Origin: Hygrophila difformis
Taxonomy: Eukaryota > Streptophyta > Magnoliopsida > Lamiales > Acanthaceae
DNA length: 64,000 bases
NCBI GenBank assembly: GCA_030278955.1
Contig: JAOANR010000005.1
Span: forward strand, 32,789,849 to 32,853,848
Direction of reading: 5' to 3'
The notes under the pieces are model-generated. The model was not told the origin of the DNA. It did not search any database and worked only from the letters and a program-made list of their open reading frames with translations. The position numbers were made by a program, and so were the translations under genes. Shown here in pieces: positions 1 to 11,741 of the stretch (its first letter is position 1; each line of letters begins with the position of its first letter).

Positions 1-429
1 CCGCGCGGCCACCGCGCCGACTTCGCCTGGACTTCGGTCCGGGCGGATCGTGCGATCCGTCGTGCTTTTCCGCCTCTCTTTCGGGTTTCTATCCCTCTAT
101 GCTCCCGAATTCCGATTCCCGGGGTATATTCGGGTTTCTACTTTCTCTCTAAATTTTCGCTCGAGTCTAATTGGATGTTTTGGACTCGAATCCTCGAGTT
201 CATTAGTGTCGGGTTTTGGTGTACCATTTATTTACCTTTAATCCATCCTTTTATTTAATTAAATTCCTTTAATTCCTTTTTAAGTAAAAATCTCATTTCT
301 CATTTCCTTATCTTTATTTACTTCTTTTATTTGCTGGATTTATTTATTTATTTATGGTATTTATTTTATTTATTATTTATTTATTTAATTATTGTTTTAT
401 TTTATGATGGAAAATTCTCGGGTATTACA
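1..429 (-). repeat. Truncated LTR end of a Gypsy-like element
   Basis: The first 429 bases look like the last part of an LTR related to the two LTRs near 43-52 kb. They share a GC-rich CCGCGCGG block followed by a cytosine/thymine-rich stretch, long runs of TTTATTTATTTA, and the terminal sequence TCTCGGGTATTACA. By analogy with the complete element, the retroelement would lie on the minus strand and this would be the LTR side with the CA/TG terminus at base 429. The rest lies outside the window. Small open frames here are not genes. Confidence 0.6.
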
Positions 430-658
430 CTAGATGAAAATATGATCTGTGCTAATACTTCTTTTCCCCACATTTTTTTCATGTGATGTGTGCTAATATG
501 AGTATAATGACTAGATTTTTATACGTTACTCGGATGCTGTTTTTAAACGGTTAACGTGATGCTTTATTACTTGATGTCTGATGGGTAGGAATTTTAGTAC
601 ACTTTTAAAAATTTGATGAATAATGCATTTGTTTGTTTTTTTTTGCCCATTTTTTTAG

Positions 659-1225
659 TACATGATAATGCTGACAGTTGCAACTGTTCGATTATACTAC
701 CGTTATTCTTTCCATTTGTCCGGCACCACCATTGGGTTTTGTTTATTGCTGACAGAGAGAATCGGAAGATTTGGTATTTTAACGGTTGGAGCCGCTGGTT
801 GGGTTGGAGGAGGATAAAGTGGTGCTAAGCACCTGATGTATTCTCTAAAAGTTGTTGCAGAGCAGGAGCATGGGCAGACTTGGTCTCTGGATTTTACCAC
901 AGACACGAGATTCAATATATCACAACCTGATGGACATACGTGTGGCATCCTAATCATGTTTTGCATGATGTTTTTTCGTGGCCATTTAGAAACAAATTGG
1001 CGCACTGAGATGAGCATACTGAGGATTGTTGATGAGATCCGGGGCAAGTGAACCGCGTTGGTAGTCATGAACCCTAGCAACTTAGTGTTCAATAAGCTGT
1101 TGTCACTAGTTGGAATTGTTGATCTGGCCGATGATGATGTCGCGGAGAATGTAGTGCCCCTTGTTGTTGCTCCTCTAGACATGGATTTTCTGCCCCCACG
1201 TTGTAACTGTCGGGGGAAAAAGTAA
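659..1225 (+). pseudogene. C48 (Ulp1-like) cysteine protease fragment, broken
   Basis: Two adjacent open frames together read as the catalytic core of a C48/Ulp1-type peptidase. A plausible acceptor (T-run then AG at 657-658) opens a frame with the histidine strand motif HHHWVLFIADRENRKIWYF. A stop and frame change near 826-836 follow. The next frame contains QPDGHTCGILIM, matching the Q-x-x-x-x-x-C oxyanion/nucleophile motif, and then an FRGH-containing helix. A third segment ends in CNCRGKK and a stop at 1223-1225. The position normally holding the catalytic Asp reads Asn (IWYFN). Plant C48 domains of this kind are common in MULE-type transposons and their derivatives, so this is more likely a transposon remnant than a host SUMO protease. 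No transposase is seen beside it. Confidence 0.55.
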
Positions 1226-2253
1226 GGTGGGGTGTGCTGCGTAGACGAGGTGGTCGTGTTTAATGTAGTGGCTGTGTCTGTTTCATTTTGTTTTATTGTC
1301 ATATACAGTTTAATAAATTGGAGCAACAAACCCATTTTATTGTGTTGATGTTTAATTCAAGCCAATATGTTTGGTTTTGTCAGTTAATTAGCATGTTTCA
1401 ATTTATTGTTTTACATTATCTTACAGGGAAGTTCCATATTATAAGTGATATTTTGTATTATGCAAATAGGATTTTTATATGATATGTATGTGTTTAATAA
1501 GTGATAATAATGAGTGTAATACGTGACAGGGTTACTCTAGCATTACAAGTGATTTTGCAAACAGCTCGAAAGAGGGAAAACGACCCTATGTTCTAATCCC
1601 GTGATGATGTTTCCTATAACCCAAAAGATCATTCAAAGATCACAACTGCATTGACATAATTTTCCCTTTTCTTTATAGATTCAATTCAAAAGTTCAATGC
1701 CCAATTCTGAAAGTTTCTTGTTTTACTTTCCGTAAAGGAAATTCATAACCTTGATAAGAAAATACCAGGAAGAAAAATACGAACCAGTGAGTACTTTTTA
1801 AGTTTTTTAGGGCGTTTATTGATTAATTAACTCCCCACCAGTCCATTTCCGGTATCCCCACTGAAAAGATAATTTAAAAATTAGGCAAAGTGGAGGTATG
1901 GCTTATATACACATATACAACCACACAATCCATTGACGACTTAGCTAATACATTAGGCAAAGATTATGGGCGAATGTGTTGTATGTATTGAACGCGTCAT
2001 CCGCAGTTGGAAAGGTATATGATTTAAATTGTTCAATTTCTGCAAATCCATTAACCAGGGCCAAACAAAACACAATCAGTTTTCTAACGGAATTAATAGA
2101 ACAACATGCAATATAGGGAATAAATCACAGAATATTGTCATATCATGAAAAAATTAATCACGTGTAACAAATTGTTTGAAAACAAATAATAATAATCTAA
2201 ATCCACTCATTACAGATTTCTATTTTAACAACACAAAACTGGTAGTTTAACAA
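1226..2253. other. AT-rich spacer, no recognised gene
   Basis: About 1 kb of AT-rich sequence following the C48 fragment. I see only short chance frames and no domain, repeat array or terminal inverted repeat that I can support. It may be 3' flank or decayed sequence of the same element. Confidence 0.4.
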
Positions 2254-2727
2254 TTATTTTAACATAATCAGCACACTCACGGTGGACTCACCTGTGAAGA
2301 TTGGTATTTTAAAGACTATGTCGCCACCACCCGACGAGGCGCCGGATAATTCACCATTGGCTGTTGGAGAAGGGATTGCTTGCTGCTGGGAATTTTCTGT
2401 CCGATGTGCTTCTTCGTTACCATCATCATACTGGGAATCCGATTCAACGACTTCAAAATCGTCATCTTCCGCACATGTATCCACATCATCGAAGTGTTTT
2501 GCAGCCTCTGCATTTACACCCTCATTATTGTGTTCACCAGCATCATCGATTGGTTCCGGGTTTAGGTCGAATAATTCACAAATCCAGCAGTGATGGTCAC
2601 AAATTTCTTCTCGCCCGCTGTGATGGTGATTTTTATTGATAAGGGTTTTGCAAAATGGGAGGATTTGTTTCGGTATGTAACAAATCCATAAATTCGTAAT
2701 TGATATAATTATGATAGTAATTATCAT
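2254..2727 (-). CDS. Hypothetical acidic protein, possible exon
   Basis: A 157-codon open frame on the minus strand. The first 45 or so residues are AT-rich, hydrophobic and probably intronic. From about residue 50 the composition becomes protein-like: a DLNPEPIDD motif, then a strongly acidic stretch (HFDDVDTCAEDDDFEVVESD) and a Ser/Gln/Gly-rich tail. The same DNA has open frames on the plus strand, but the acidic minus frame looks the most natural. Acidic DLN-containing leaders occur at the N terminus of FAR1/MULE-related and other transposon proteins, which would suit the nearby C48 fragment, but I do not recognise the family. It could be one exon of an unannotated gene or chance. Confidence 0.3.
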   Translation of the reverse strand: MIITIIIISITNLWICYIPKQILPFCKTLINKNHHHSGREEICDHHCWICELFDLNPEPIDDAGEHNNEGVNAEAAKHFDDVDTCAEDDDFEVVESDSQYDDGNEEAHRTENSQQQAIPSPTANGELSGASSGGGDIVFKIPIFTGESTVSVLIMLK

Positions 2728-3503
2728 TCCATTTTAACAGTTTCAACATTGATGGCAAGAAAATATTACATTACCTTTTATGGAAGGCATATGGAAGGCA
2801 TGTTTGTAAAAAAATAATCCGACCATCACAGCTTCATCTTGAAACCATCATGTGCAGCAAGGGCTAAATTTCAAGGGTTCATAACCACCCTAACCATCTC
2901 ATTATTTAATTAATTTCTCTCTCCTCCAACTTATCAATATCCATCCCAACCCAACCACCCAAATTTTGACATACTTTATCAATAACCACCTAACCATCCA
3001 ACCACCATATTATATATAATTATTTTAATTTATACAATTTTAAATTATGTTGAAATATAAAAGAAATTATTGTATCAAAAATATAAATATTTTGGTCTTA
3101 CTTGTAAAGAATAAAAAATCTAAAATTTTAATATATGTTTTATTTATTTTTATTTTTTATAAATTTTAAAAATGGGTTAAATATATCAAAATTGATATAT
3201 TAAGTATTTAAAAACAATATAGCAAGAGTGGTCTCTATTTGTAGATAATGAAAAATTATAAAATTTGGTATATTTTTCATTTATTTTTATTTTAATATAT
3301 AAAAAATATAATGATTTTAACGGGATTTGATTAAAATTTTAGTTGACCAATGGGAATGAGACAAATGTCCCCATCCCATTGGCCAAAGGATATAAGATCA
3401 AGTGGCCTATTTTTTCTTTTGGTCGACCTCCTTGAGGAGACCATCTCTCATTTTAACTTTTTTTTTAAGTAATGACGTAGCGGTTGAGTTGGATGTATAT
3501 AGG
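2728..3503. other. AT-rich spacer next to LINE insertion
   Basis: No coding signal. The stretch holds poly-A/T rich sequence and two loosely similar passages around 3050-3180 and 3200-3310 (both with ATATTT/TTTTATTTTTATTTT blocks). A segment at 3340-3420 mentions a CCCATTGG-type repeat on both strands. Nothing functional is supported. Confidence 0.35.
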
Positions 3504-3517
3504 TCATGGATAAAGTT
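3504..3517. repeat. Target-site duplication, left copy (LINE)
   Basis: TCATGGATAAAGTT occurs here and again at 9273-9286, exactly bracketing the LINE. On this side it is followed by the T-run that is the element's poly(A) tail on the minus strand. Confidence 0.9.
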
Positions 3518-3621
3518 TTTTTCTTTTTTTGTGTAACAGCCAGTACAAGCTAGAAAAGGTGAAAATCAAAAACAAAAAACAAAAAATAAGAAGTAAAACG
3601 CAGCTAGTTTTAACAACAAAT

Positions 3622-6600
3622 TCAACTGGCCCTCGGAAACCAAGTTCCAATCGCATCTGCTGCTAAGATAGGTCGCACTCCATCCGGAGGGAAAGCCCAG
3701 GTTGTGTAAAATACTTCCTCGTCCACGCCTCTCTTGGCTAGCGCGTCTGCGACCGTCTTGCCCTCCCGCAAAATATGTTGAAACTGGCAAACATCAAATG
3801 ACCTTCGCAAGTCCTCAATCTAAGCAAGATAGGCCCCCAACCAATGAGTATTACTCTTCCCTCCTCGGATTAAACTCAAGGCCACTGTTGAGTCACTAAC
3901 ACAGCAAAGTTCCTTCACCCCATGCTCTTTCGCAAGTTGCAACCCATGATAGATAGCAGCAATCTCAGCATGAGTAATCGAGACATCCCCCAAACACCCT
4001 GATATACCTCCCATCCAATTGCCATCCGACCCCCGAAGCACAGCTCCATACCCAGCCATCTTCCTCCCATCCGATCGAGACCCATCACAGTGCAAAAAAC
4101 TCCCAGCCCACTCACCCATATTCCAACAAACAAGCCGTGGCAGGGAAGGTGGCATGGGAGGCTTGGTCTGAGCCCGATCAAATAGATCACGAGTATGCAA
4201 AATTTGGCGCACCATGGCATGATGCGGAGTAGATGATCCTCTGAAAAATCTCGTGCACCTCTCTTTCCAAATACTCCATATCCCTGCCAAGAAGACACTG
4301 CCAAAATAGCGATACATACCACGAAGCCAACAGCGGATACTGGAACGATCAAGTGACACCAAATCTTGAGGGATCAGGACATCAAGAGCTTTCCAGACAT
4401 GAAACGTCCAGCGGCAGAAGAAAAGACAGTGCCCCCAGGTTTCCTCTTGTACACCGCATATCTGGCAAAGTGGGGAAGACGCCATATTTCGGTGGAACCG
4501 TAAAGCATTGCACGGGAGTGCCTCCCACGCAATAAGCCACAGGAGAAAGCCAAGTCGCTCAGGCAAGTGAGCGGACCATAACCAAGCCCAATTATTCTCC
4601 TCAGTAGAGTTACTAATGAGAAATGAGTAACCCGAGGCCGCCGTGTAACAGCCCTCAATGTTGCCCTTCCACACCCATGCATCAGGCAAAGAGGAATGCA
4701 GACATGGGGGAGGAGAGGCCAGGATGTCCAACCGGGTAGCATCTGGCAGGACAGAGTGAATACAGTTGAGATCCCAAGCATTAGCTCGCACCATATCCTT
4801 AATCTTCAAGTCCATATCGGCCAATTCAATATTAGGGACCGAGTGCCCCAATTGCCCACCCTTGAACCAGGGGGAAAACCATAGGGAACTCTCGCCATTC
4901 CCTAGTTTGAAGGAAAATCCATCAACCAGCTACTAGGCAGCTTTACAAATACCCCTCCAAACCGGAGACCACGATTTATGCAGAAGAGTATAGTGACCAG
5001 CCTGAGGACAATACTTCTCACGAAGAAGAACGCACCAGAGTTTATCATTCCCCATGAAAAGATCGTTGGCTAATTTGCCCAACAGGGCCGTGTTAATAAG
5101 TCTGGAGTTTCGAATTCCCAACCCTCCACATTTCTTCGGCTTGGCAAGACGATCCCATCCAACCAAGTTAATACCATGACCTGCACGATCCTTCCAAATA
5201 AAATTTCTGATTCTTTGATCAATCTTATCACAGAGACTCCTAGGCAGCCACATCACTTGCATACAGTAAGATGGAATTGATGCCAGTACATGGCGTGCCA
5301 AGGTAGCTCGTCCTGACTTGTTTAAGAGACGCATAGCCCATGAAGTTATGTGCTTATCCATGTTCTCCAGAATAAAATCATAGGATTGACCTCTCACCCG
5401 ACCAATATGTAATGGAAACCCAAGATACTTCCCCAGGTTGTCAGTGAAGGAGATGGACGTGGCAGCTGAAAGCCAGCTTCGTTCATCAGCACTAACAGAC
5501 GCCGGAGCATAGGCCCTTGACTTGTCCTGATTGATTCTCAGACCAGCAGCATTCGCAAACACATCCAGAGTCTCCGGTACACACTGAATGCTTCCCTCAT
5601 CCACCATAGTGCAAAGAATTAAATCATCTGCAAAAAAACAAATGAAAAATCCCTCTACCTCCAGCTGATATAGGTATAGGTTTCCAGATGCCCTGTGCAA
5701 CCCTTTGCTCAATGGAAATTGAAAACCTTTCCATGACAATATTAAAGAGATATGGGGGGAGTGGTCCCCCTGCCGTAGCCCTCTCTGAGGTCGGAATCCT
5801 TCCAATGGCGTGCCATTCCATAAAATAGAGAATTCAGGCGAGGTAACACAAGACATGATAAGTCGACACAAGGCAGCCGGCAAGGCCATCTGTTGAAGAC
5901 ACTCTTGCAGAAAAGACCATCGGACGCTATCATAAGCCTTTGCCAAATCAACCTTGAGTACCATAGCCTTTGTACGAGAGGCCGCACGAGATAGTGAAAA
6001 GAGCATTTCCTGCAATATAATGGAGTTATCCACTGTCCCCCGGCCTGGAAAAAAAGCAGACTATAAAGGCGATATATACTTCCTCAGCACCGGGCGAAGC
6101 CTATTCACAATGACTTTAGAAATAAATTTATACGCGACTGAGCACAGAGTTATAGGCCTGAATTGCCTCACATTGCAAGGCGAAGGCACATTAGGAATTA
6201 GACATATAAACGCCTTCACTATGGCCAAAGGAATTGTACCATTCTGAAAAGCTTGTTGCACCATAGCAATAACATCATCTCCAACCGTCCCCCAATACTG
6301 CTTATAAAACTCTGAAGGAAATCCATCCGGCCCTGGTGCGGCATGAGGTTTAAACTGTTTCAAAGCAGTGGTAACCTCATGAGCCATCACAAGCCCGTCA
6401 TCAACTTCACAATCCAAGTCAGAGACCGATCGAAGGCTTGGCAATTCCTCAGTACTGCCTTGCACCATGTCATCCGCGAACAGGCCCATAAAGAATCCCT
6501 GACCAACTGCTGCAGGATAGGTTGATCAAAGCATCTTGTGCCATCACCCAGTTCCAAGCTATGAATTTTCTGTCGGTGATGTCGAAATTTCGCCTGGGTA

Positions 6601-7699
6601 TGGAAAAATCTTGTATTCCGATCCCTCAACCGTACACAATCCTCCTTGGCACGTTGAAACCAAAATGTCTCCTCCTGAGCTAGGAGTTCCTGGTACTCCT
6701 TTTGAAGTCGCTGTTCCAGCAACACCAACTGGATGGAGTCCACATTAGCTAAGGACCGTTCCAGCCCTGCCAGCCTACGCATAATCTTCTTTTTTCTATT
6801 CCGAATACGCCTCCCCTCACTGGGGCACATCTGGATAGACGCTTCCCGAAGAGATTGGAGCCTATCAGGGAGTGAGCCAGATTGGCCCTGCCAGGTATCA
6901 GACACTAGCTTTGGGTAGGAGGGATGGCGACTCAGGTTGCCTCCCACCTAAAAATGTGCCTTCCAGTCGGCCGAGGAAGGTTTCCACAATTGAGCAATAG
7001 GAGCGCATGATCCGGCCACAATCTGGACAATATATTGATGTACGCATTGGGGAAACTGTCAATCCAGGATAGTTAGCCAAACCACGGTCCAAACATTTCC
7101 TCAAAGGCCTGGCACCAGTAACATGTCTCATCCAAGTAAAGGCAGACAGACCCTTCAACTCGCACCGGAAATAACCCACATTCACCAATGCACGACCGAA
7201 ATTCATCCGCTCGACCTTGCAAGAATACCCCCCCTTGAACTTCAGAAGGTCCTAGAACTTCATTCCAGTCTCCCACATCAAACCACGACCCAACAATACG
7301 ACTCCCAAGCTCCCTCAGGTGCACCCAATTGGCTCGTCTACTAGAATAGTTTGGATAAGCATACACGGCAGTACAATGCCACGTATCAGATTCACTCTGT
7401 AACTTTAAAGTCACAAACCTATCCTCCATCTCAAACATATCACACGCAATCGCACTCCCAGACCGCCCCAACACCCAGATACCATCGGCTCTGCCAGAAG
7501 CTTCCTGAATAGCAATAGGGAAATACCCCTTGGTGAAAATAAAGTTGCGCAAGCGGTCATAGGGTCCATGCGGTTCAAACAGAAACACAAGAGATGGGGA
7601 GTGCATACATAGGACATCAGCAAGTATCCTCTTAGACTGAGCATTCATCACCCCTCGCACATTCCAAGCTAGGACAGTAAATCCTTCAAATGATGACAT
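3622..7699 (-). pseudogene. LINE ORF2, endonuclease-RT-RNase H polyprotein
   Basis: The likely start is the ATG at 7699, giving MSSFEGFTVLAWNVRG, the AP-endonuclease opening motif. The endonuclease continues through VGDWNE (about 7290) and changes frame near 7200 and again near 7080 (FPNAYINILSRLWPDHA). The linker lies at 6390-6950, and the RT N-part at 6061-6489 has PGPDGFPSEFYKQYW. The RT palm at 4933-6033 has KAYDSVRWSF, RGLRQGD and the catalytic FADD. The zf-RVT is CQICGVQEETWGHCLFFC near 4450. RNase H at 3622-4150 has HCDGSRSDG, THAEIAAIYHG and CVSDST, with a last frameshift near 3815. Several frame breaks make it non-functional. It would have carried out target-primed reverse transcription. 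Confidence 0.88.
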
Positions 7700-7996
7700 A
7701 AATAACAGATATAGGAAGAGATTAACAGAAGGCGGCACCACAGCATCCTGTGGCCCTCCCAATTTCTCATCGTCACCACCCAGGTCCATACCTGCGTTCT
7801 CAAACTGTTGCTCAGAGGAATCCTCCAGAGCCTTGCCTGCTTTTTCAAGAAGTTGCTCAGCCACATCCCTCGACAGCTGGCCATGTTCCCCCACCACATT
7901 ACCCAAAATAGCCACAACAGTTTCCACATCTAACTCAGCAAAATTGCTGGAGGAGGCTAGTGATTTGCTCACCCCCGATCCAGATGAGGAACTAGT

Positions 7997-9270
7997 TCAT
8001 TTCCGGATTTGCGAACGCTTTTGGACATGCAGAAGCCCTTTTCCCTTACCATCGGCCCCTACGGGGGGTGAAGTCTTCGCTCTGTGTTTCTCTAAGCTAC
8101 TGGTCGGATTCGCCGCCGTCCCGACCACCTTGCCTTCAATCCCCTCTGATTCTGGAATAGGAACCATTTGTTTATCCAGGCTGAGGGCCTTAGTCAACCC
8201 CTGACCCAATATCTCCTTTCCCACCATCTTACCAGGCCCATCTCCAATCCGCTCACTAGACTGGGTTAGGGACACCTCTTTCCCATCAAGACCTTCATTT
8301 TTTGCGGGTGGGATAGCCTTCTTCTTGGGCTTCCTTCTTGTCACCACCATCCACTCTCCAATACCCAATTCCAATTGGGCCTCTTTCATAGAATCCGTTC
8401 AGCCCAAGGGAGCCACAACACTCCCCGTCTCCGGTGCTTGCGATTCCCCTGCCGGTGCTGCATTGTGTGGCTGATCCGCCACGGAGCCCCCACAAGCGCC
8501 ATGAAGATGGCCAAATTTGCCACACAGCATGCAAACCCTATGAAGACCTTCATAGGCAATATGCACAATTTGTCCCTCCATATCAACCATGCCCAAAAGT
8601 GGTGATGCCAGATCCACTTCCACACAGACACGCGCGTATCTTCCCCTCTTGAGCGCCAGGGTATTCATATCAAATTTCATAGGAACCCCAACGGCCGAAG
8701 CAATAACACGAAGGTAACTTTCCTTATAGAAAGTCGTGCTTAGCGCCGAAAATCTGATCCAAGTATGGACCGTAGTAATCTTAGTCGTCCGCAGATCGAA
8801 CTCCTTCGACCATCGTGAGATAGATAGCACATGATCGAACACCATCCAAGGCCCACCTGCGAGGACCTTCTCACGATCCGCTGACATCGAAAATTTGACA
8901 ATGAAGCATCCGTATCCAATATCCAACAAGTCAAAGGCCCCAGACAGTTTCCATGCCCGTTTCAGACTTTCTTTCATGGCCATAAACCCAATAGTAGTTC
9001 CCATGGGCTTCACAATGAGCGTGTCTCGCCACGCCTTGTACGCTTCCTCTAGCACCGACGAGGCAAAACGTATTTTTGGGCATCTTTTGTTAGCCCCGGA
9101 ACAATCTATGGAGGCTAACTGTTCTTTCAGTAAATCACAGCTATCACCTTGCCAAGAAACAGCAGCAATGAAGCCAGACAGAATAGCCTCCTTAAACGAT
9201 AGCGGCGATATGTTAGAATCGTCGGCCGGGAAATCCCCGGCCGGGAGTACTCCAGGATCATGGGGGAGCG
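7997..9270 (-). pseudogene. LINE ORF1, DUF4283 and CCHC zinc knuckle
   Basis: ORF1 reads openly from the 5' boundary of the element to 8402. It includes the DUF4283 nucleic-acid-binding region (for example WKLSGAFDLLDIGYGCFIVKF and GGPWMVFDHVLSI) and then a knuckle of the zf-CCHC_4 type (CMLCGKFGHLHGAC) around 8490-8530. A single in-frame TGA at 8399-8401 interrupts it. The same frame resumes at once with a basic linker (WMVVTRRKPKKKA) and stops at 7997-7999. The protein would coat the LINE RNA in a ribonucleoprotein. No upstream ATG in frame was found, so its start is unknown; a GTG at 9055 is not a likely start in a plant. Confidence 0.8.
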
Positions 9271-9272
9271 TT

Positions 9273-9286
9273 TCATGGATAAAGTT
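9273..9286. repeat. Target-site duplication, right copy (LINE)
   Basis: Second copy of TCATGGATAAAGTT, directly abutting the 5' end of the LINE. Confidence 0.9.
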
Positions 9287-11741
9287 GATCTAACTGAACC
9301 GAATTAATCCAACCCATAATTCAAAGGTTAATGAGTTACCTTTTTGAATGATCATTGAATTTTGTTTTTAATTACTGTAGGGTTTTAAATTTGGACGACT
9401 CATTACCACCCTTTATACCCGGTTTCTATCCTATATTTTATTTATTTAAAATGTGAAAATTAATTATTAGTGGTTCCAGGAGTGACATCCTTAATTTCTT
9501 AGATATTCTATTTCACTTAGTGAATATGTCAGTATTATTATCTATATCTGTGAAAATCATATTTTGCAAACTTCTGAATAATGTATCCAATAATTCATGC
9601 CTTAATTATATTAAGGCATCACAGATGATTTTGTGTTTGTATCTTAGGAAGCCACAGAGTATTGTCAATTAATTTTATATTCTTAAACTTGTATTACATT
9701 GACTGGGTATTTAACTTATATTAGATTATATGTAATCTTCACAAAATATACATGTCCCCTTCTTATATTACAACTTTAAGGCGTTTGGTAGTATCACACA
9801 ATTTGAATTATCAGGATGTGCATTTATCAGAATGTTACATTATTGTGTTGGGTTTGTATATGAAGTGGTGGAAAGGGTGTGACGATTATGTAGCATAGAA
9901 TCAACGATCATATTACATATATGAAAAGTTGGAGTATCAGTCAGTCACTGCTGAAATTTGTGGAAATGATGGTGAGATTTCTCACCAGCTTACAATTAGG
10001 CAGAAACATCATGTCTCTTGTAGAAACATCAGCATTACATGTTTGATTTCGGCATGATAAGGTTACAGTTTCAAGCATACTGTGCATGTGGCTATCCCAC
10101 ATTGTAGAAGATTTTGGTTTGTCCCTTCTTGGTCCGAATCTGAGAAACCTGAACCAACAATTGGACACATATGAGCAAACTCATCTACAAAACAAATATA
10201 CCTCGACTCCATTAAAAAAAAAAATAAAAAAAATTGATGTCCAAAACCTGCACTCTCCGAAACAGAAAATAACAATTATGCACCAGATTTTGAATTGGCA
10301 CCGAGATTCAGGATTCAATTGAGTTTTCCTTTTCACAAGCGAACCAACGTTCATGATAAGATAATAGAGAGTGGAAATTTTCACTCAGTTAGAAAGTTCA
10401 GCTACCAGTCCTCATTTATCTCCCGCTTCATTAAATTTCGTGCCAAACCCTATTTAACTAATATTCATTCAGGAAGTAGTATTCAACAAAGGAACTTACA
10501 ATAACTAAAATAGGTTTCACATCATTTGGTTAAGAAATCTTACTACCAAATCCAATAAATTTTAAAAAATAATAAAATTTTCATCTCTCTGATTTGCAAC
10601 TGTTTGTTGGACATGAATAGAGCTAACCAACTCTGTAGTATAGTATAGATAGATAACATAGTATTTATCGAAGTTGTATTTTTCGTATATTCTGTAGAGT
10701 GTTACAGACTAGATCAGAGGACAGAGAACAGAGACAGCACACAGCACTGTGGTGGTGTTAGTCATTTCACTGATTCACTCTTCCTACATTCATTTGTTAT
10801 TCATTTTTTTTTATATTTTTTAATTATTGCATTGTCTTTATTTTCAACTACATATTCAATATGAAGATCACTCAAAATGGGACTGGTTGAAATGAAAAGA
10901 ACGATGATCCAAACAAAGATCCTAAATGAAATGCCCTTTCTGATAATTAACTGAAAATTGAAGCCATAAGGCCCCTAATTTGAAGGAAACCCTAAAAAGC
11001 AACCTTTATCACCAAGCCAAATGGTCCTGGTTATCTTAGGGCTAAATATGCTTGAGAATGCTTTCTACATAGTCTACCTTTCTCACCAAGCCAAATGGTC
11101 CGGGTTATTAGGGCTTACTAATTTGATTTTGATATTTAAATTTGTTTTGGTGTAAAGTTCAGTAGTCATTTAGAATTTAGAAACTCTTCAATAACACAAA
11201 GATTTAAAAAGTTAAAAAGGAATATATATATATATATATATATAATTTTTACATAGTAGTTGACTTCTCGCCATGGCGGGAGCTGTGCATGGCATTCTGG
11301 AAATCCTGAGGAGCCTTACCAACTAAAACAGTGCAAATTATACCCTATGACTGGGTGTAGATCCACACAAAGGTGTCAAGTTGCTAGAACATTTTACGAA
11401 CAAAAAGGCATTTGGGGGTGTCACTGTGACTCATGAAGGATCAAAGCCTAATTTCCAATGAGCTTACGTTTTGATCGACTATGAACCACTTAATATTCAA
11501 GGTATTTAGCCAATAGCCATATTGTTATAAAAGTAACTCTATTTACTCAAATTGGTAAAAACAGAGACATCCATTAAGATGCACACTTATTACTTGATTG
11601 GAAATGTCGGTTGACTATATTGATGAAATTCATTGTAGTAACAAGAAGACTAGTTAAACCTTTGTCCCTTGAAACAATGCAGTAGGAGTTAACATATGAA
11701 TCTTAATATTTGCAGGAGGCGCAAGAAATTAAAACTAGTAC
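9287..11741. other. Intergenic, no recognised gene
   Basis: About 2.4 kb downstream of the AlaX gene. Only short frames occur. A sequence of about 25 bp (ACCAAGCCAAATGGTCC then GGGTTAT) occurs twice, about 74 bp apart, near 11010 and 11084. A TA microsatellite lies at 11221-11244. The missing last exon of the AlaX gene should lie between about 11200 and 11741, but I could not identify it. Confidence 0.4.
11221..11244. repeat. (TA)n microsatellite
   Basis: Uninterrupted alternating A/T of about 24 bases. Confidence 0.85.

Larger units (their letters stand above)
3518..9272 (-). mobile_element. L1-type LINE retrotransposon, 5.76 kb
   Basis: A nearly full-length non-LTR retrotransposon on the minus strand. 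It is bounded by a 14-bp duplication (3504-3517 and 9273-9286) and ends in a poly(A) tract (T-run from 3514). It carries ORF1 (DUF4283 plus CCHC knuckle) and ORF2 (endonuclease, reverse transcriptase, zf-RVT, RNase H), the usual plant L1 order. ORF1 has one nonsense codon and ORF2 several frame breaks, so it is dead, but the identical 14-bp duplication says it is not ancient. The 5' end has no in-frame ATG for ORF1, so it may be slightly 5'-truncated, as LINEs often are. Confidence 0.9.

Noticed and set aside
703..1335. 210-codon minus-strand frame over the C48 fragment
   Set aside because: It is antisense to sequence with clear protease motifs on the plus strand and is low-complexity (Thr/Ser-rich).
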